From Gordonibacter faecis (GTDB taxonomy: Bacteria; Actinomycetota; Coriobacteriia; Coriobacteriales; Eggerthellaceae): a DNA stretch of 64,000 nucleotides. Under the pieces are notes generated by a model. The model was given only the letters and a program-made list of their open reading frames with translations. It had not been told where the DNA came from and did no database searches. The DNA lies in assembly GCF_030077735.1 (NCBI RefSeq), contig NZ_JASJEU010000022.1, positions 62,001 through 126,000 of the forward strand, given 5' to 3'. Numbering within the stretch: position 1 is the stretch's first letter; every line of letters begins with the position of its first letter. Positions 17,368-25,363 of this stretch are shown here, one piece after another. The position numbers and the translations under genes are program-made.

Positions 17368-17635
17368 GATGTTCCTCTTCTCTACTCGCGGTCTCACAGT
17401 GCTCCTGCATCATGCCGATGTCGACAACGTATGCATTACTGAGATTCTACTATGCCTTGAAGCCAAAAGGAACGTAGTTATGACTTATTTAATAAGTATT
17501 AGTTCCGATGCGTGATCATGAGACGAGGCACCGCCATCCGCCTTCCCCAACCCACTCACACGCCACGAGAATGTGAATCTCACATGCGAACAAGCTTTTG
17601 GCGGTAGAATGGCGATGATATGGCAACAAAACATC

Positions 17636-17662
17636 AAAAAGGCCAGGACATATGTCCTGGCC
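17636..17662 (-). terminator. Terminator of the initiator tRNA gene
   Basis: GGCCAGGACAT (17641-17651) and ATGTCCTGGCC (17652-17662) form a 22-bp perfect palindrome followed on the minus strand by TTTTTGATG, 9 bp after the tRNA CCA end. Confidence 0.85.
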
Positions 17663-17671
17663 TGGAGTTAA

Positions 17672-17748
17672 TGGTCGCGGGGGCTGGATTTGAACCAACG
17701 ACCTCCGGGTTATGAGCCCGGCGAGCTACCAGACTGCTCCACCCCGCA
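17672..17748 (-). tRNA. tRNA-fMet (CAT), initiator
   Basis: A 77-nt cloverleaf with encoded CCA. The anticodon loop is CTCATAA. Three consecutive G-C pairs close the anticodon stem (GGG/CCC), and the first acceptor position is a weak T-G pairing rather than Watson-Crick; both are marks of an initiator tRNA. The D-arm (GGAGCAGTCTGGTAGCTC) and T-arm (GGTTCAAATCC) are standard. Confidence 0.97.
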
Positions 17749-18061
17749 CCTTTGCGCCTACCCCTCCTGCCGGTACTACCAAACAGGAAAAGCGGCAAGA
17801 TTGAATACTACTCTTGTAACCGCCAAGGGGCAAATGCTTTCTTGTTCCTACACAAAACCACCATGTATGGGGCGCCATGAGGGGCTTTCTCGCGCCCTTC
17901 TGGACATATCGGCGCCCTCCTGCACGATTCCGCCTGCATACCGCCACCGCAAGCAATAGGTTGATGTATTCCGTCTGCACCCTCACACGGATTGCAGTAC
18001 AATCGGACGCGGACTTACACGGGGCGCATTCGGTGCGCCTTACGGATAGCGAGGAACAACC
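17749..18061. other. Intergenic region, tRNA to amidohydrolase
   Basis: 313 bp between divergent units. I see no coding frame with a ribosome site, no long repeat, and no consensus promoter with both boxes. It must hold the tRNA-fMet promoter and that of the amidohydrolase gene. Confidence 0.5.
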
Positions 18062-18856
18062 ATGAACGTCATTGATGTGCATGCTCATATTTATCCGGAG
18101 AAAATTGCGGACCGTGCGGTTGGGGCCGTCGGGGACTTTTACCTGGTGGACATGTATGGCGAGGGTACGGCGGCGCACTTGTTGGACTCGCAGGAACGCT
18201 CGCCCATCACACACTTCGTCGTGCACTCCGTGGCCACCAAGCCCAGCGCCGTGGCCAGCATCAACGACTTCATCGCGGAGCAGTGCCGCGAGCATCCGGA
18301 ATTCATCGGGTTCATGGCCATGCACCAAGACCTCGAAAACCCCGAAGCAGAAATCGAACGCGCCCTTGACCTGGGCCTTGTGGGCATAAAGCTGCATCCC
18401 GACACGCAAAAGGTCAATATGGACGACCCGCGGCTCATGCGCATCTACGAAATGATCGCAGGTCGCCTGCCGCTCATCGTACACACGGGCGACTACCGCA
18501 CCGATTTCTCACACCCGCGCCGGCTGAAAAACATCCTGCACACGTTCCCCAACCTCGTGGTGGACGCGGCGCACTTCGGCGGCTGGTCCATCCCGGAAAT
18601 TGGTTACGACGTGCTGCACGACGAAAACGTCTTCATCGACGTATCCAGCTCCATGCCTTTCCTCGGCAATCGCCGCACGCGTGAACTGGTGAACCTCTGG
18701 GGCGTCGACCGCGTGATGTTCGGCTCAGACTTCCCTATGTGGGATCCGGCGCGAGAGTTCGACACGTTCACCTCGCTCGGCTTCTCGGACGACGAGTTGG
18801 AGAAGATGCTCTGGAAGAACGCTGAGCGCTTCCTGGGCGCGCCGGTATCGGAATAA
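18062..18856 (+). CDS. Amidohydrolase-2-family metal-dependent hydrolase
   Basis: 264 residues forming one TIM-barrel of the amidohydrolase 2 (ACMSD-like) family. Metal-binding signs are HAH at residues 7-9 (VIDVHAHIYP), GIKLHP (~103-108), IVHTGD (~139-144), DAAHFGGW (~163-170) and FGSDFPMW (~220-227). Members decarboxylate or hydrolyse small aromatic or heterocyclic acids; the substrate here is not visible. gcgaggaac precedes the ATG. It is convergent with the CorC-type gene. Confidence 0.85.
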   Translation: MNVIDVHAHIYPEKIADRAVGAVGDFYLVDMYGEGTAAHLLDSQERSPITHFVVHSVATKPSAVASINDFIAEQCREHPEFIGFMAMHQDLENPEAEIERALDLGLVGIKLHPDTQKVNMDDPRLMRIYEMIAGRLPLIVHTGDYRTDFSHPRRLKNILHTFPNLVVDAAHFGGWSIPEIGYDVLHDENVFIDVSSSMPFLGNRRTRELVNLWGVDRVMFGSDFPMWDPAREFDTFTSLGFSDDELEKMLWKNAERFLGAPVSE

Positions 18857-18899
18857 GCGCGAGGCACCGCGCGCACGCAGCAAGCGCCTCGCCTCGCGC
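18857..18899. terminator. Hairpin between convergent genes
   Basis: GCGCGAGGC (18857-18865) pairs with GCCTCGCGC (18891-18899) in the 48-bp gap between two convergent genes. It could end both transcripts; no T-run is present on either side. Confidence 0.4.
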
Positions 18900-18904
18900 G
18901 AGAA

Positions 18905-20227
18905 CTAGCTCTCCAGCTGGTCAGCCGGGCGCACCACCACCACGCGAATCTTGTCGATGCGATGGCGGTCCATATCAACCACGGTGAACGTGGCCACGTG
19001 ACCATCCTCCGCCACCGACACTGAGTCGCCTTCGTCGGGGATGCGGTCGAACAGCGAAAGCAGCAGGCCACCGGCCGTTTCGCACTCGGACGATTCCTGC
19101 GGCTGGAAGCCGATAAGTTCCTCCACCTCGTCAATGGGCATGGAGCCATCCACCAGATAGCTGCCGTCGTCCAGCTGCACGAGGTTCTTCGTCTCGCTGC
19201 TGTGCGCGTACTCGTCGTCGATGCGGCCGACAATCTGCTCCATGATGTCGCTCATAGTGACAATGCCCGACGTGCCGCCGTGCTCGTCAATGACCACGGC
19301 AATTTTCGTATGCTTCGCCTGCAAAATTTGCAGCAGCTTTGCAATGGGAATGCCCTCGGGCACCGCCTGGATCGTCCGCACGTGCAAATCGTCGATGGTG
19401 CTGTCGGGCGGCAGCGTGTACAGATCTTTCACGTGCACGAAGCCCACAATACGGTCTTTGCTGCCGCGGCACACCGGATAGCGCGTGTACTTGTAGCACG
19501 TGATGAGCTGCAGATTCTCTTCCAGCGTGTCGTCCAAGTCCAGACAGATGACGTCGGTGCGCGGCGTCATGATGGCCTCGGCGTCCTTGTCGCCTAGGTC
19601 GAAGATGTTGTCCACGTACTCGTTTTGATCCGGATCGATGAGACCGCTTTCGGTGCTCTCGTCGATGAGCAGCTTAATTTCCTCGTCGGTGTACACCTCG
19701 TGCTCGTCGGCCACATCGTGCCCAAGCAGCTTCATGACGCCGTTCGTGATGGAGTTGAACAACCACATGATGGGATACGTAATGCGGTAGAACCACACGA
19801 GCGGCGTGGCGCTGAACAGGGCCCAACGCTCGGTGGAGAAAATGGCAAGCGACTTGGGAATGAGTTCCCCCACCACAATGTGCAGCGCCGTAATAATAAT
19901 GAAGCCCACGGCCACGGCAATAGCATGAATGGCTGCCTCGGGAAGCCCAAGCGCCTCGAGCGCTGGCGAAATGAGTGCCGACACCGCCGGCTCTCCCAGC
20001 CAGCCTAAAGCCAGCGAGGCCAGCGTAATACCCAGCTGACAAGCCGAAAGATAGGCGTTCACGTTGTCGGCGATGAGCTTGGCGTACTTCGCGCCGCCCT
20101 TGCCCTCATCGAGGGCAATTTCCACCTGGGACTTTCGCACGCGCACGAGCGAGAATTCGGCGACCACGAAGAAAGCATTCATGAGCAGGAAAAACAGAAC
20201 AAGTAGCAAACTGAGTGCTGGGTGCAT
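18905..20227 (-). CDS. CNNM/CBS-domain membrane protein (HlyC/CorC family)
   Basis: 440 residues. Residues 1-190 form the DUF21/CNNM membrane domain with four hydrophobic segments and the conserved VVGELIPKSLAI. Two CBS domains follow (~205-330; MTPRTDVICLDLDD and DEHGGTSGIVTMSDIMEQIVG), then a CorC_HlyC domain (~345-430, ending RIDKIRVVVV). Such proteins handle magnesium or cobalt efflux, with CBS domains sensing nucleotides. Start ATG 20227 has aaaggagg ~13 nt upstream. Single gene. Confidence 0.9.
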   Translation of the reverse strand: MHPALSLLLVLFFLLMNAFFVVAEFSLVRVRKSQVEIALDEGKGGAKYAKLIADNVNAYLSACQLGITLASLALGWLGEPAVSALISPALEALGLPEAAIHAIAVAVGFIIITALHIVVGELIPKSLAIFSTERWALFSATPLVWFYRITYPIMWLFNSITNGVMKLLGHDVADEHEVYTDEEIKLLIDESTESGLIDPDQNEYVDNIFDLGDKDAEAIMTPRTDVICLDLDDTLEENLQLITCYKYTRYPVCRGSKDRIVGFVHVKDLYTLPPDSTIDDLHVRTIQAVPEGIPIAKLLQILQAKHTKIAVVIDEHGGTSGIVTMSDIMEQIVGRIDDEYAHSSETKNLVQLDDGSYLVDGSMPIDEVEELIGFQPQESSECETAGGLLLSLFDRIPDEGDSVSVAEDGHVATFTVVDMDRHRIDKIRVVVVRPADQLES

Positions 20228-20338
20228 AATTGCGGATGGTCCTCCTTTATATGACTATTCGCTTCGTAATCGTACGGCATCCCCCCAACCATTCGCCCAA
20301 CCGTCACCCAAAACCCGCAGGTTTCCACAAGTAAGCCC

Positions 20339-20367
20339 TTGTTGCGCCACGCACCGGGTGGTATGCT
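20339..20367 (+). promoter_or_regulatory. Promoter of the fitAB-like operon
   Basis: TTGTTG, 17-bp spacer, TATGCT. The operator begins at the next base, so a bound repressor would cover the start of transcription. Confidence 0.7.
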
Positions 20368-20394
20368 CCAAGTGATATCACTGCTATCACTTGG
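20368..20394. promoter_or_regulatory. Operator of the toxin-antitoxin operon
   Basis: CCAAGTGATA-N7-TATCACTTGG, a perfect 10-bp inverted repeat immediately downstream of the -10 box. It contains TGCTATCA, which resembles the half-site known for FitA. RHH antitoxins repress their own operons through such sites. Confidence 0.7.
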
Positions 20395-20422
20395 CTTCAA
20401 GCAGCATCGGAAAGGAGCCGCC

Positions 20423-20665
20423 ATGTCCGACCTTCTTATCCGCAATTTAGCGCCCCGCGATAAAAATGCGCTCAGGGCGCGCGCTGCACGAAACGGCCGT
20501 TCTCAGCAGGCTGAAGCGCGTGCCATCTTGGAAAACGCCCTGAGGTCCGAGTCGCGAGAATGGACCTCGCTCCTTCGCTCGGCTGCGCAGGCAGTTGACG
20601 GCATTGAGGTCGAACAGCCTCAACGTCACCCCGCCCGTTCGCTTGACACTAAGGACTGGCAATGA
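20423..20665 (+). CDS. FitA-like ribbon-helix-helix antitoxin
   Basis: 80 residues. The N-terminal part (LLIRNLAPRDKNALRARAAR) is a FitA-type ribbon-helix-helix DNA-binding domain; the C-terminal half would wrap the toxin. aaaggag precedes the ATG. The stop overlaps the toxin start by four bases (ATGA), as in classical toxin-antitoxin operons. It should neutralise the PIN-domain partner and, with it, repress the promoter at 20339-20367. Confidence 0.85.
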   Translation: MSDLLIRNLAPRDKNALRARAARNGRSQQAEARAILENALRSESREWTSLLRSAAQAVDGIEVEQPQRHPARSLDTKDWQ

Positions 20666-21099
20666 GGTACGTCGCCGACACCAATGTGGTGTCTGAACTG
20701 ATGAAGCGCGACCCGGCGGACAACGTGATCGACTGGTTCCAAGACCACGAAGGAGACATCTACCTTACCGCCATCACCATCAAAGAGCTGTACTACGGCA
20801 TGCTTCGCCTTCCGGAGGGAAAGCGAAAGGCGCGCCTCAAAGATACCATGACTGCTATTGTTATGGATTGCTCGAACAAGACCTTTGCCTTTGATGCGTA
20901 CAGCGGCTACCTGTGCGCTGGCCTGCATGAACAGGCTATCGCAAGCGGGCGCACGCCCACTATTGAAGACCTCATGATAGCGGCCATCTGCCAACGCAAC
21001 GACGCTGTCCTCGCCACGCGGAATGTTAAAGATTTCGACTACTTGGGAATAGAACTCGTGAATCCGTTTGAATACGAAGCAAGCTGCGCACGAACGTGA
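20662..21099 (+). CDS. FitB/VapC-like PIN-domain ribonuclease toxin
   Basis: 145 residues, one PIN domain. The acidic metal-binding residues are in place: D6 in VADTNVVSE, E in TIKELYYGM (~residue 41), D in TIEDLMIAA (~108) and D in ATRNVKDFD (~126). PIN toxins cleave RNA when freed from the antitoxin. The start overlaps the antitoxin stop. Nothing suggests inactivation. Confidence 0.88.
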   Translation: MRYVADTNVVSELMKRDPADNVIDWFQDHEGDIYLTAITIKELYYGMLRLPEGKRKARLKDTMTAIVMDCSNKTFAFDAYSGYLCAGLHEQAIASGRTPTIEDLMIAAICQRNDAVLATRNVKDFDYLGIELVNPFEYEASCART

Positions 21100-21202
21100 C
21101 AGGAATGTCATGGTGGGTAAAGGCCTTTGCAAGGTTCCTACAAGGTGGGGGCGGTAGGGTGTTGGGCGTACTGAGATACCGTCTTGAGGGAAGGAGCCTG
21201 GC

Positions 21203-21301
21203 ATGAAGAGAGTACTTATCACACTGGCAACGCTGGCCGCAATGGGAGGACTGTTTGTTTGCGTCGCTTTGCAGGCGCCACGGTTGGAGAAGGCGCGGTA
21301 G
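21203..21301 (+). CDS. Small single-pass membrane peptide (32 residues)
   Basis: ATG preceded by ggaaggag at good spacing. The peptide starts MKRVLITLATLAAMGG, has one hydrophobic span (residues ~4-23) and ends with the charged LEKAR. Length and shape recall the tiny actinobacterial DUF6893-type proteins, which also have one span and a short basic tail; this is a resemblance, not a demonstrated match. It stands alone, 100 bp after the toxin gene. The ~120 bp to the next gene on the other strand holds nothing else I can name. Confidence 0.5.
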   Translation: MKRVLITLATLAAMGGLFVCVALQAPRLEKAR

Positions 21302-21422
21302 CTGCCGCTGTGTTTGCCGGAACTGCGACGGGAGTCGCGGCGGAACCACGACCCCCGTCGATCAGGACGTTATGTGCGTCAACCTGCCCGTTCGGTCAAC
21401 CCAGCCGCTAACCAGCGAAGCG

Positions 21423-22811
21423 CTAGGCACCTGCTGCGATCAGGTCTTCCTCGTCGGCGTCAGTAACAGGCGCGGCCTCGGCTGGTTTTGCCACCTCATC
21501 AACAGCCGGCTCTTTCGGCAGCACGAGGTTCGCCACCACCGCCACCAGGAACACCACGGCTACGCAGTTTTGCGCGAACACGCTTTGCACCAGCTCCGGG
21601 AAGATGGCAAACAAGTCGCCCACCTGCGTAAACCCAATCCCTACGGCCAACGACAACGCTGAAATCACAATGTTGCGCTGCGTGAAGCCAGCACGCGCAA
21701 TCATCTGGAAACCGCTCACAATAATGTTGCCGAACATCATGATGGTGCAGCCGCCCAGCACCGCCTCCGGCAGCGACGAGAACACTACGCTAATGACCGG
21801 CAGAAACGCCGCCAAAATCATGATGACGGCACCCGTGGCGATGGCGCGCCGGTTGACCACCTTCGTCATAGCCACCAGGCCCACGTTCTGCGAGAACGAC
21901 GTGATGGGCAGACAGCCGAAGCACGCGGAAAGCGAGCTCACGAAGCCGTCGCAGGCGATGGAGCCCGACAGCTCCTTCTCGCGCACCTCGCGGTTGAGGC
22001 CCACCATAGTTAGCGCCGAAGTGTCGCCGATGGTCTCGGTGGCGGACACCAAGAAGATAAGCGTCACCGACACAATGGCGCCCAGGTTAAACTCCGGCGT
22101 GAAGGGCATGAGTTGCGGCAGCGCGAACAGTCCCACGTTCGCAAACCCGCTGAAGTCCACTGCGCCCATGAAGACTGCTAGCACATAGCCCACAATCAGG
22201 CCAAACAACACCGACAGCTGCTTGGTCTTCCCCTTCGCCAGCACTTGGAATACCAGACATGCCGCCAGCGACACCGTACCCAGTATGAGATTTTGCGGCG
22301 AGCCGAAATCAGGCGCGCCGCTCCCGCCGCCAAACGATGTCGCGCCCACACCCAGCAGCGAAAACCCGATGGCCGTCACCACCACTGCCGCCACAATGGG
22401 CGAAATAATGCGCCGCCAGTACTTCGCGAACAGGCCCAACACACCCTCAATGATGCCGCCCACAATAATGGCCCCGATGGCCGCACTGTAGCCGTACGTG
22501 GCCACCACGCCCGTGAGCACCGTCACGAACGTAAAGCTGATGCCCATCACAATGGGCAGCCCCGAGCCCACGCGCCACAGCGGGAACAGCTGGATGAGCG
22601 TGCCGATACCCGCAATGAGCATGGCGCTTTGCACGAGCGTGCCCGTCTGCGCCTCGCCGAGGCCCGCCACACCTGCCACAATAAGGATGGGCGCGAGGTT
22701 GGCCACAAACATGGCCAGAATGTGCTGGATGCCGTAGGGCACCGCGCGCAGAAGCGGGATGTCGCCATCGAGTTTGAACAGGTTTTCGTGGTTGAACTCC
22801 TTGAGTTTCAT
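21423..22811 (-). CDS. NCS2-family xanthine/uracil permease
   Basis: 462 residues with ~12-14 membrane segments. NCS2 signatures include VSATETIGDTSALTMVG (~residues 255-271) and SGSIACDGFVSSLSACFGCL (~282-301), followed by TSFSQNVGLVAMTKVVNRR. The purine PRTase gene overlaps its start by 4 bp, so the imported base is probably xanthine or guanine. The C-terminal ~35 residues are an acidic/alanine cytoplasmic tail. Proton symport of nucleobases is the family activity. Confidence 0.9.
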   Translation of the reverse strand: MKLKEFNHENLFKLDGDIPLLRAVPYGIQHILAMFVANLAPILIVAGVAGLGEAQTGTLVQSAMLIAGIGTLIQLFPLWRVGSGLPIVMGISFTFVTVLTGVVATYGYSAAIGAIIVGGIIEGVLGLFAKYWRRIISPIVAAVVVTAIGFSLLGVGATSFGGGSGAPDFGSPQNLILGTVSLAACLVFQVLAKGKTKQLSVLFGLIVGYVLAVFMGAVDFSGFANVGLFALPQLMPFTPEFNLGAIVSVTLIFLVSATETIGDTSALTMVGLNREVREKELSGSIACDGFVSSLSACFGCLPITSFSQNVGLVAMTKVVNRRAIATGAVIMILAAFLPVISVVFSSLPEAVLGGCTIMMFGNIIVSGFQMIARAGFTQRNIVISALSLAVGIGFTQVGDLFAIFPELVQSVFAQNCVAVVFLVAVVANLVLPKEPAVDEVAKPAEAAPVTDADEEDLIAAGA

Positions 22812-23383
22812 CGGAACACAACCTCCCCCGTGTCGGGGTCCATCGACTCCACAATGGCAAGCGACTCCAACCGATAGCCGCGCGCACGCAACTCCGCGCC
22901 ACCCGGCTGGAAGCCCTTCTCCACCGCAATGCCGATGCCCTCCACGGTGGCACCCGCCTCGTCCACCAGCTCAATGAGCCCGTTCAGCGCGCAGCCGTTC
23001 GCCAGGAAGTCGTCGATGATAAGCACGTGATCGGTGGGGCCGAGAAATTTCTTGGATACAATAACGTCGTAGATGCGCCCGTGCGTGAACGACTGAATGC
23101 GCGTGGTGTACATCTCGCCGTCGAGGTTGATGGACTGCGCCTTCTTCGCGAACACCACCGGCACGCCGAAGTGGCGCGCCACCACACACGCAATGCCAAT
23201 GCCCGACGCCTCAATGGTGAGGATTTTTGTGACCGGCACATCGGCAAACAGGCGCTTGAACTCCGCGCCCATGGCGTCGAACAGGTCAATGTCCAACTGG
23301 TGGTTGAGGAAGCTGTCCACCTTGAGAACGCCCTCGGACTTCACTACTCCGTCGCGCCTGATGCGCTCCTCCAACAGCTCCAT
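22808..23383 (-). CDS. xpt: Xanthine phosphoribosyltransferase
   Basis: 191 residues, the usual Xpt length. The PRPP-binding loop is VLIIDDFLANGCALNG (~residues 124-139); the base-side region GVLKVDSFLNHQLD and the ASGIGIACVVARHFGVPVVF stretch are characteristic. It converts xanthine and PRPP to XMP, salvaging purines brought in by the overlapping permease. The frame is open further upstream, but ATG 23383 has ggaggcgg before it and gives the family length. The stop overlaps the permease ATG (ATGA). Confidence 0.93.
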   Translation of the reverse strand: MELLEERIRRDGVVKSEGVLKVDSFLNHQLDIDLFDAMGAEFKRLFADVPVTKILTIEASGIGIACVVARHFGVPVVFAKKAQSINLDGEMYTTRIQSFTHGRIYDVIVSKKFLGPTDHVLIIDDFLANGCALNGLIELVDEAGATVEGIGIAVEKGFQPGGAELRARGYRLESLAIVESMDPDTGEVVFR

Positions 23384-23676
23384 GCACCGCCTCCGTCGTC
23401 CGCCCCATGCGCCAGCCCCCCGGGCGGCGCAAAACCTTTGGAAGACAGTGTAAAGGACAAGCGCCAGGTTGAAAACGGGAAATGTGGGAAGCATCATCAA
23501 GCGAGCGATGGTGATAGGAAAGGCGCCCCCTCCCGCAAGAAAAAGGAGTGCCCCGAGCAAGACCGCCAAAGCGGTTTTTAGAGCCGCAAGGACCGAGCGC
23601 TCCCCGCGGCTCGTCTAGTAGTACACCCAAACATCCACGCCCGGGTAAACCACTATTTTTGCCCTGTATCCGTCAG
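23384..23676 (-). other. xpt leader region with hairpins, no canonical purine riboswitch
   Basis: Between the APC antiporter stop and xpt. An imperfect 12-bp stem (23614-23655 area, GGGTGTACTACT arm) and a GAGCCGC/GCGGCTC stem (about 23583-23614) can form on the minus strand. The conserved junction bases of a purine riboswitch are not found. No other gene is supported here. Confidence 0.35.
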
Positions 23677-25242
23677 CTAAATAACCACGGCTCCCGTCGC
23701 AATAAGCACGATGGACACAAGGGCGGCCGCCAAAATGATGGCCACCACCACCTTGTCGAGCGTGCTCTTCAGGTACGGCTCGCCGCGTTCCTTCTTCCCC
23801 TTGATATACATGAGGATGCCCGGCGCGTACAACAGCGACATGATGGTAAGCCCCACCGCGCCGCTTGCGAACGCCAGGAAGAAGCTGTACACCACGCCAA
23901 AGATGCCAAAGATGCGCCAGAGCGTCAGGTTGCCGCCCACCTTGCCCTTGAACGACTCAGGCTGTGTAAAGGCGAGCTTGGCAAAGTACGCGGCGGAAAG
24001 CAGGTACGGCAGCAAAATCATGCCGGCCGAAAGCGTATAGAAGAACTGGTACGTACTATCGGAGAACAGCATGACAATGAGAAAAGCTTCAACAATAAGG
24101 TTCGTCACAATGAGCGTGACGATGGGCGCGCCCTTCTTGTTGGTTTTCGCGAAGGCTTTGATGAAAACGCCCTGCTCAGCGGCCTCGTAGGGCGACTCGC
24201 TGGAGAGCACCGTGTAGCCCAGCATCGCGCCCACCAGCGACAGCACCACGCCGCCGTTGATGAGGGTGGCACCCCACGGCCCCACCGCATGCTCAAGCAC
24301 GCCGGCGAGTGCCGGGTTCGGCAGTTCGGCCAGGTCGGCCAGCGGCATCACGCCCATGGACAGCACGCTCACCATCAGGTAGATGGACAGCACGCACACA
24401 AACGCTATGATGGTGGCCTTGCCCACGTCGCGTTCCTTCTTGGCACGGCCGGAGATGGCCACCGCGCCTTCAATACCCACGAACACCCAGATGGTTACCA
24501 TCATAGTGTTGCTCACCTGGTCGAAAAACGGCAGGCTGGGGTCGGCGCCCTGCGCAAAGTTCGCCATAAAGATGGCTGGGTCGAACTTCTGCAGGAAGAT
24601 AATGGCGGTAATGCCCACGAAGATGGGCACGAACTTGCTGATGGTGATGACGGCGTTCACGCCGGTGGCCTCTTTGATGCCGCGCGACACGAGGAACACG
24701 TAGAACCAGATGAGGCAGCTGGCCGCAATGACCGACGGCAGGTTCGTGCCGTCTTCAAAGATGGGGAAGAAGTACGCAAGCGCCCCGCACAGAAGCGCCG
24801 AGAAACTTACCGTACACAGAAGCGCGCTAATCCAGTAGCCCCACGCGCTGTTGAAACCGAGGAAGTCGCCGAAGCCGGCGGACGCGTAGCTGTAGATGCC
24901 GCCTTTCAACTCGGGTTTGATGCGCGAAAGCGCGAAGAACGTCATCACCAGGCAGAACACACCCACGCCGGAGATGCTCCACGCCGTGAGGATGGCCGCG
25001 CCGCTCGCGCCGCCAGCGGCCTGGTCGCCCGCCAGTGTGAATACGCCGCCGCCCACAATGAGCGTGATAACCGTGGTAACCAGTCGGAAGATGCCCAGAC
25101 CACCGTGGGTTTGTGGCGTGTCGGGCGCGCTGGATCCGGGGGTTGTTGCCACTTCGCCTCCCCCCGCAGGCGAGACCGTAGGGGCAGCGACAGAAGCCGC
25201 GTTCACTGTTGAAGCGGGGTGGTGCGATGCGGAAACGCTCAT
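23677..25242 (-). CDS. APC-family basic amino acid or polyamine antiporter
   Basis: 521 residues, ~12-13 membrane segments. The region VTTVITLIVGGGVFTLAGD (~residue 54 on) is the first transmembrane signature of APC transporters, and IWVFVGIEGAVAISGRAKK (~235) matches the arginine/ornithine-lysine antiporter branch (ArcD/LysP-like). The first ~45 residues are a Ser/Ala/Pro-rich cytoplasmic tail. Start ATG 25242 has ggtga at 6 nt and gagg farther up. With arcA in the window it is a candidate arginine/ornithine exchanger, though the genes are 9 kb apart. Confidence 0.8.
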   Translation of the reverse strand: MSVSASHHPASTVNAASVAAPTVSPAGGGEVATTPGSSAPDTPQTHGGLGIFRLVTTVITLIVGGGVFTLAGDQAAGGASGAAILTAWSISGVGVFCLVMTFFALSRIKPELKGGIYSYASAGFGDFLGFNSAWGYWISALLCTVSFSALLCGALAYFFPIFEDGTNLPSVIAASCLIWFYVFLVSRGIKEATGVNAVITISKFVPIFVGITAIIFLQKFDPAIFMANFAQGADPSLPFFDQVSNTMMVTIWVFVGIEGAVAISGRAKKERDVGKATIIAFVCVLSIYLMVSVLSMGVMPLADLAELPNPALAGVLEHAVGPWGATLINGGVVLSLVGAMLGYTVLSSESPYEAAEQGVFIKAFAKTNKKGAPIVTLIVTNLIVEAFLIVMLFSDSTYQFFYTLSAGMILLPYLLSAAYFAKLAFTQPESFKGKVGGNLTLWRIFGIFGVVYSFFLAFASGAVGLTIMSLLYAPGILMYIKGKKERGEPYLKSTLDKVVVAIILAAALVSIVLIATGAVVI

Positions 25243-25363
25243 GGGATCACCGTTCCTCGTCGGATTGACCGCACCATAATACCGCAGGATGCCAAAAGGT
25301 TCTGCCTCGTTCCCCAATGTTTTACTACTGATAGCGTGGCGAAGGGCGACGCGCGGGCGGGCG

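Noticed and set aside
23384..23569. Open frame extending xpt upstream by ~60 hydrophobic residues
   Set aside because: Starts with TTG, lacks a ribosome site, and xpt already has family length from ATG 23383 with a strong site.
23384..23676. Purine riboswitch upstream of xpt
   Set aside because: The conserved junction sequences and two kissing-loop arms could not be found on the minus strand; only generic hairpins are present.
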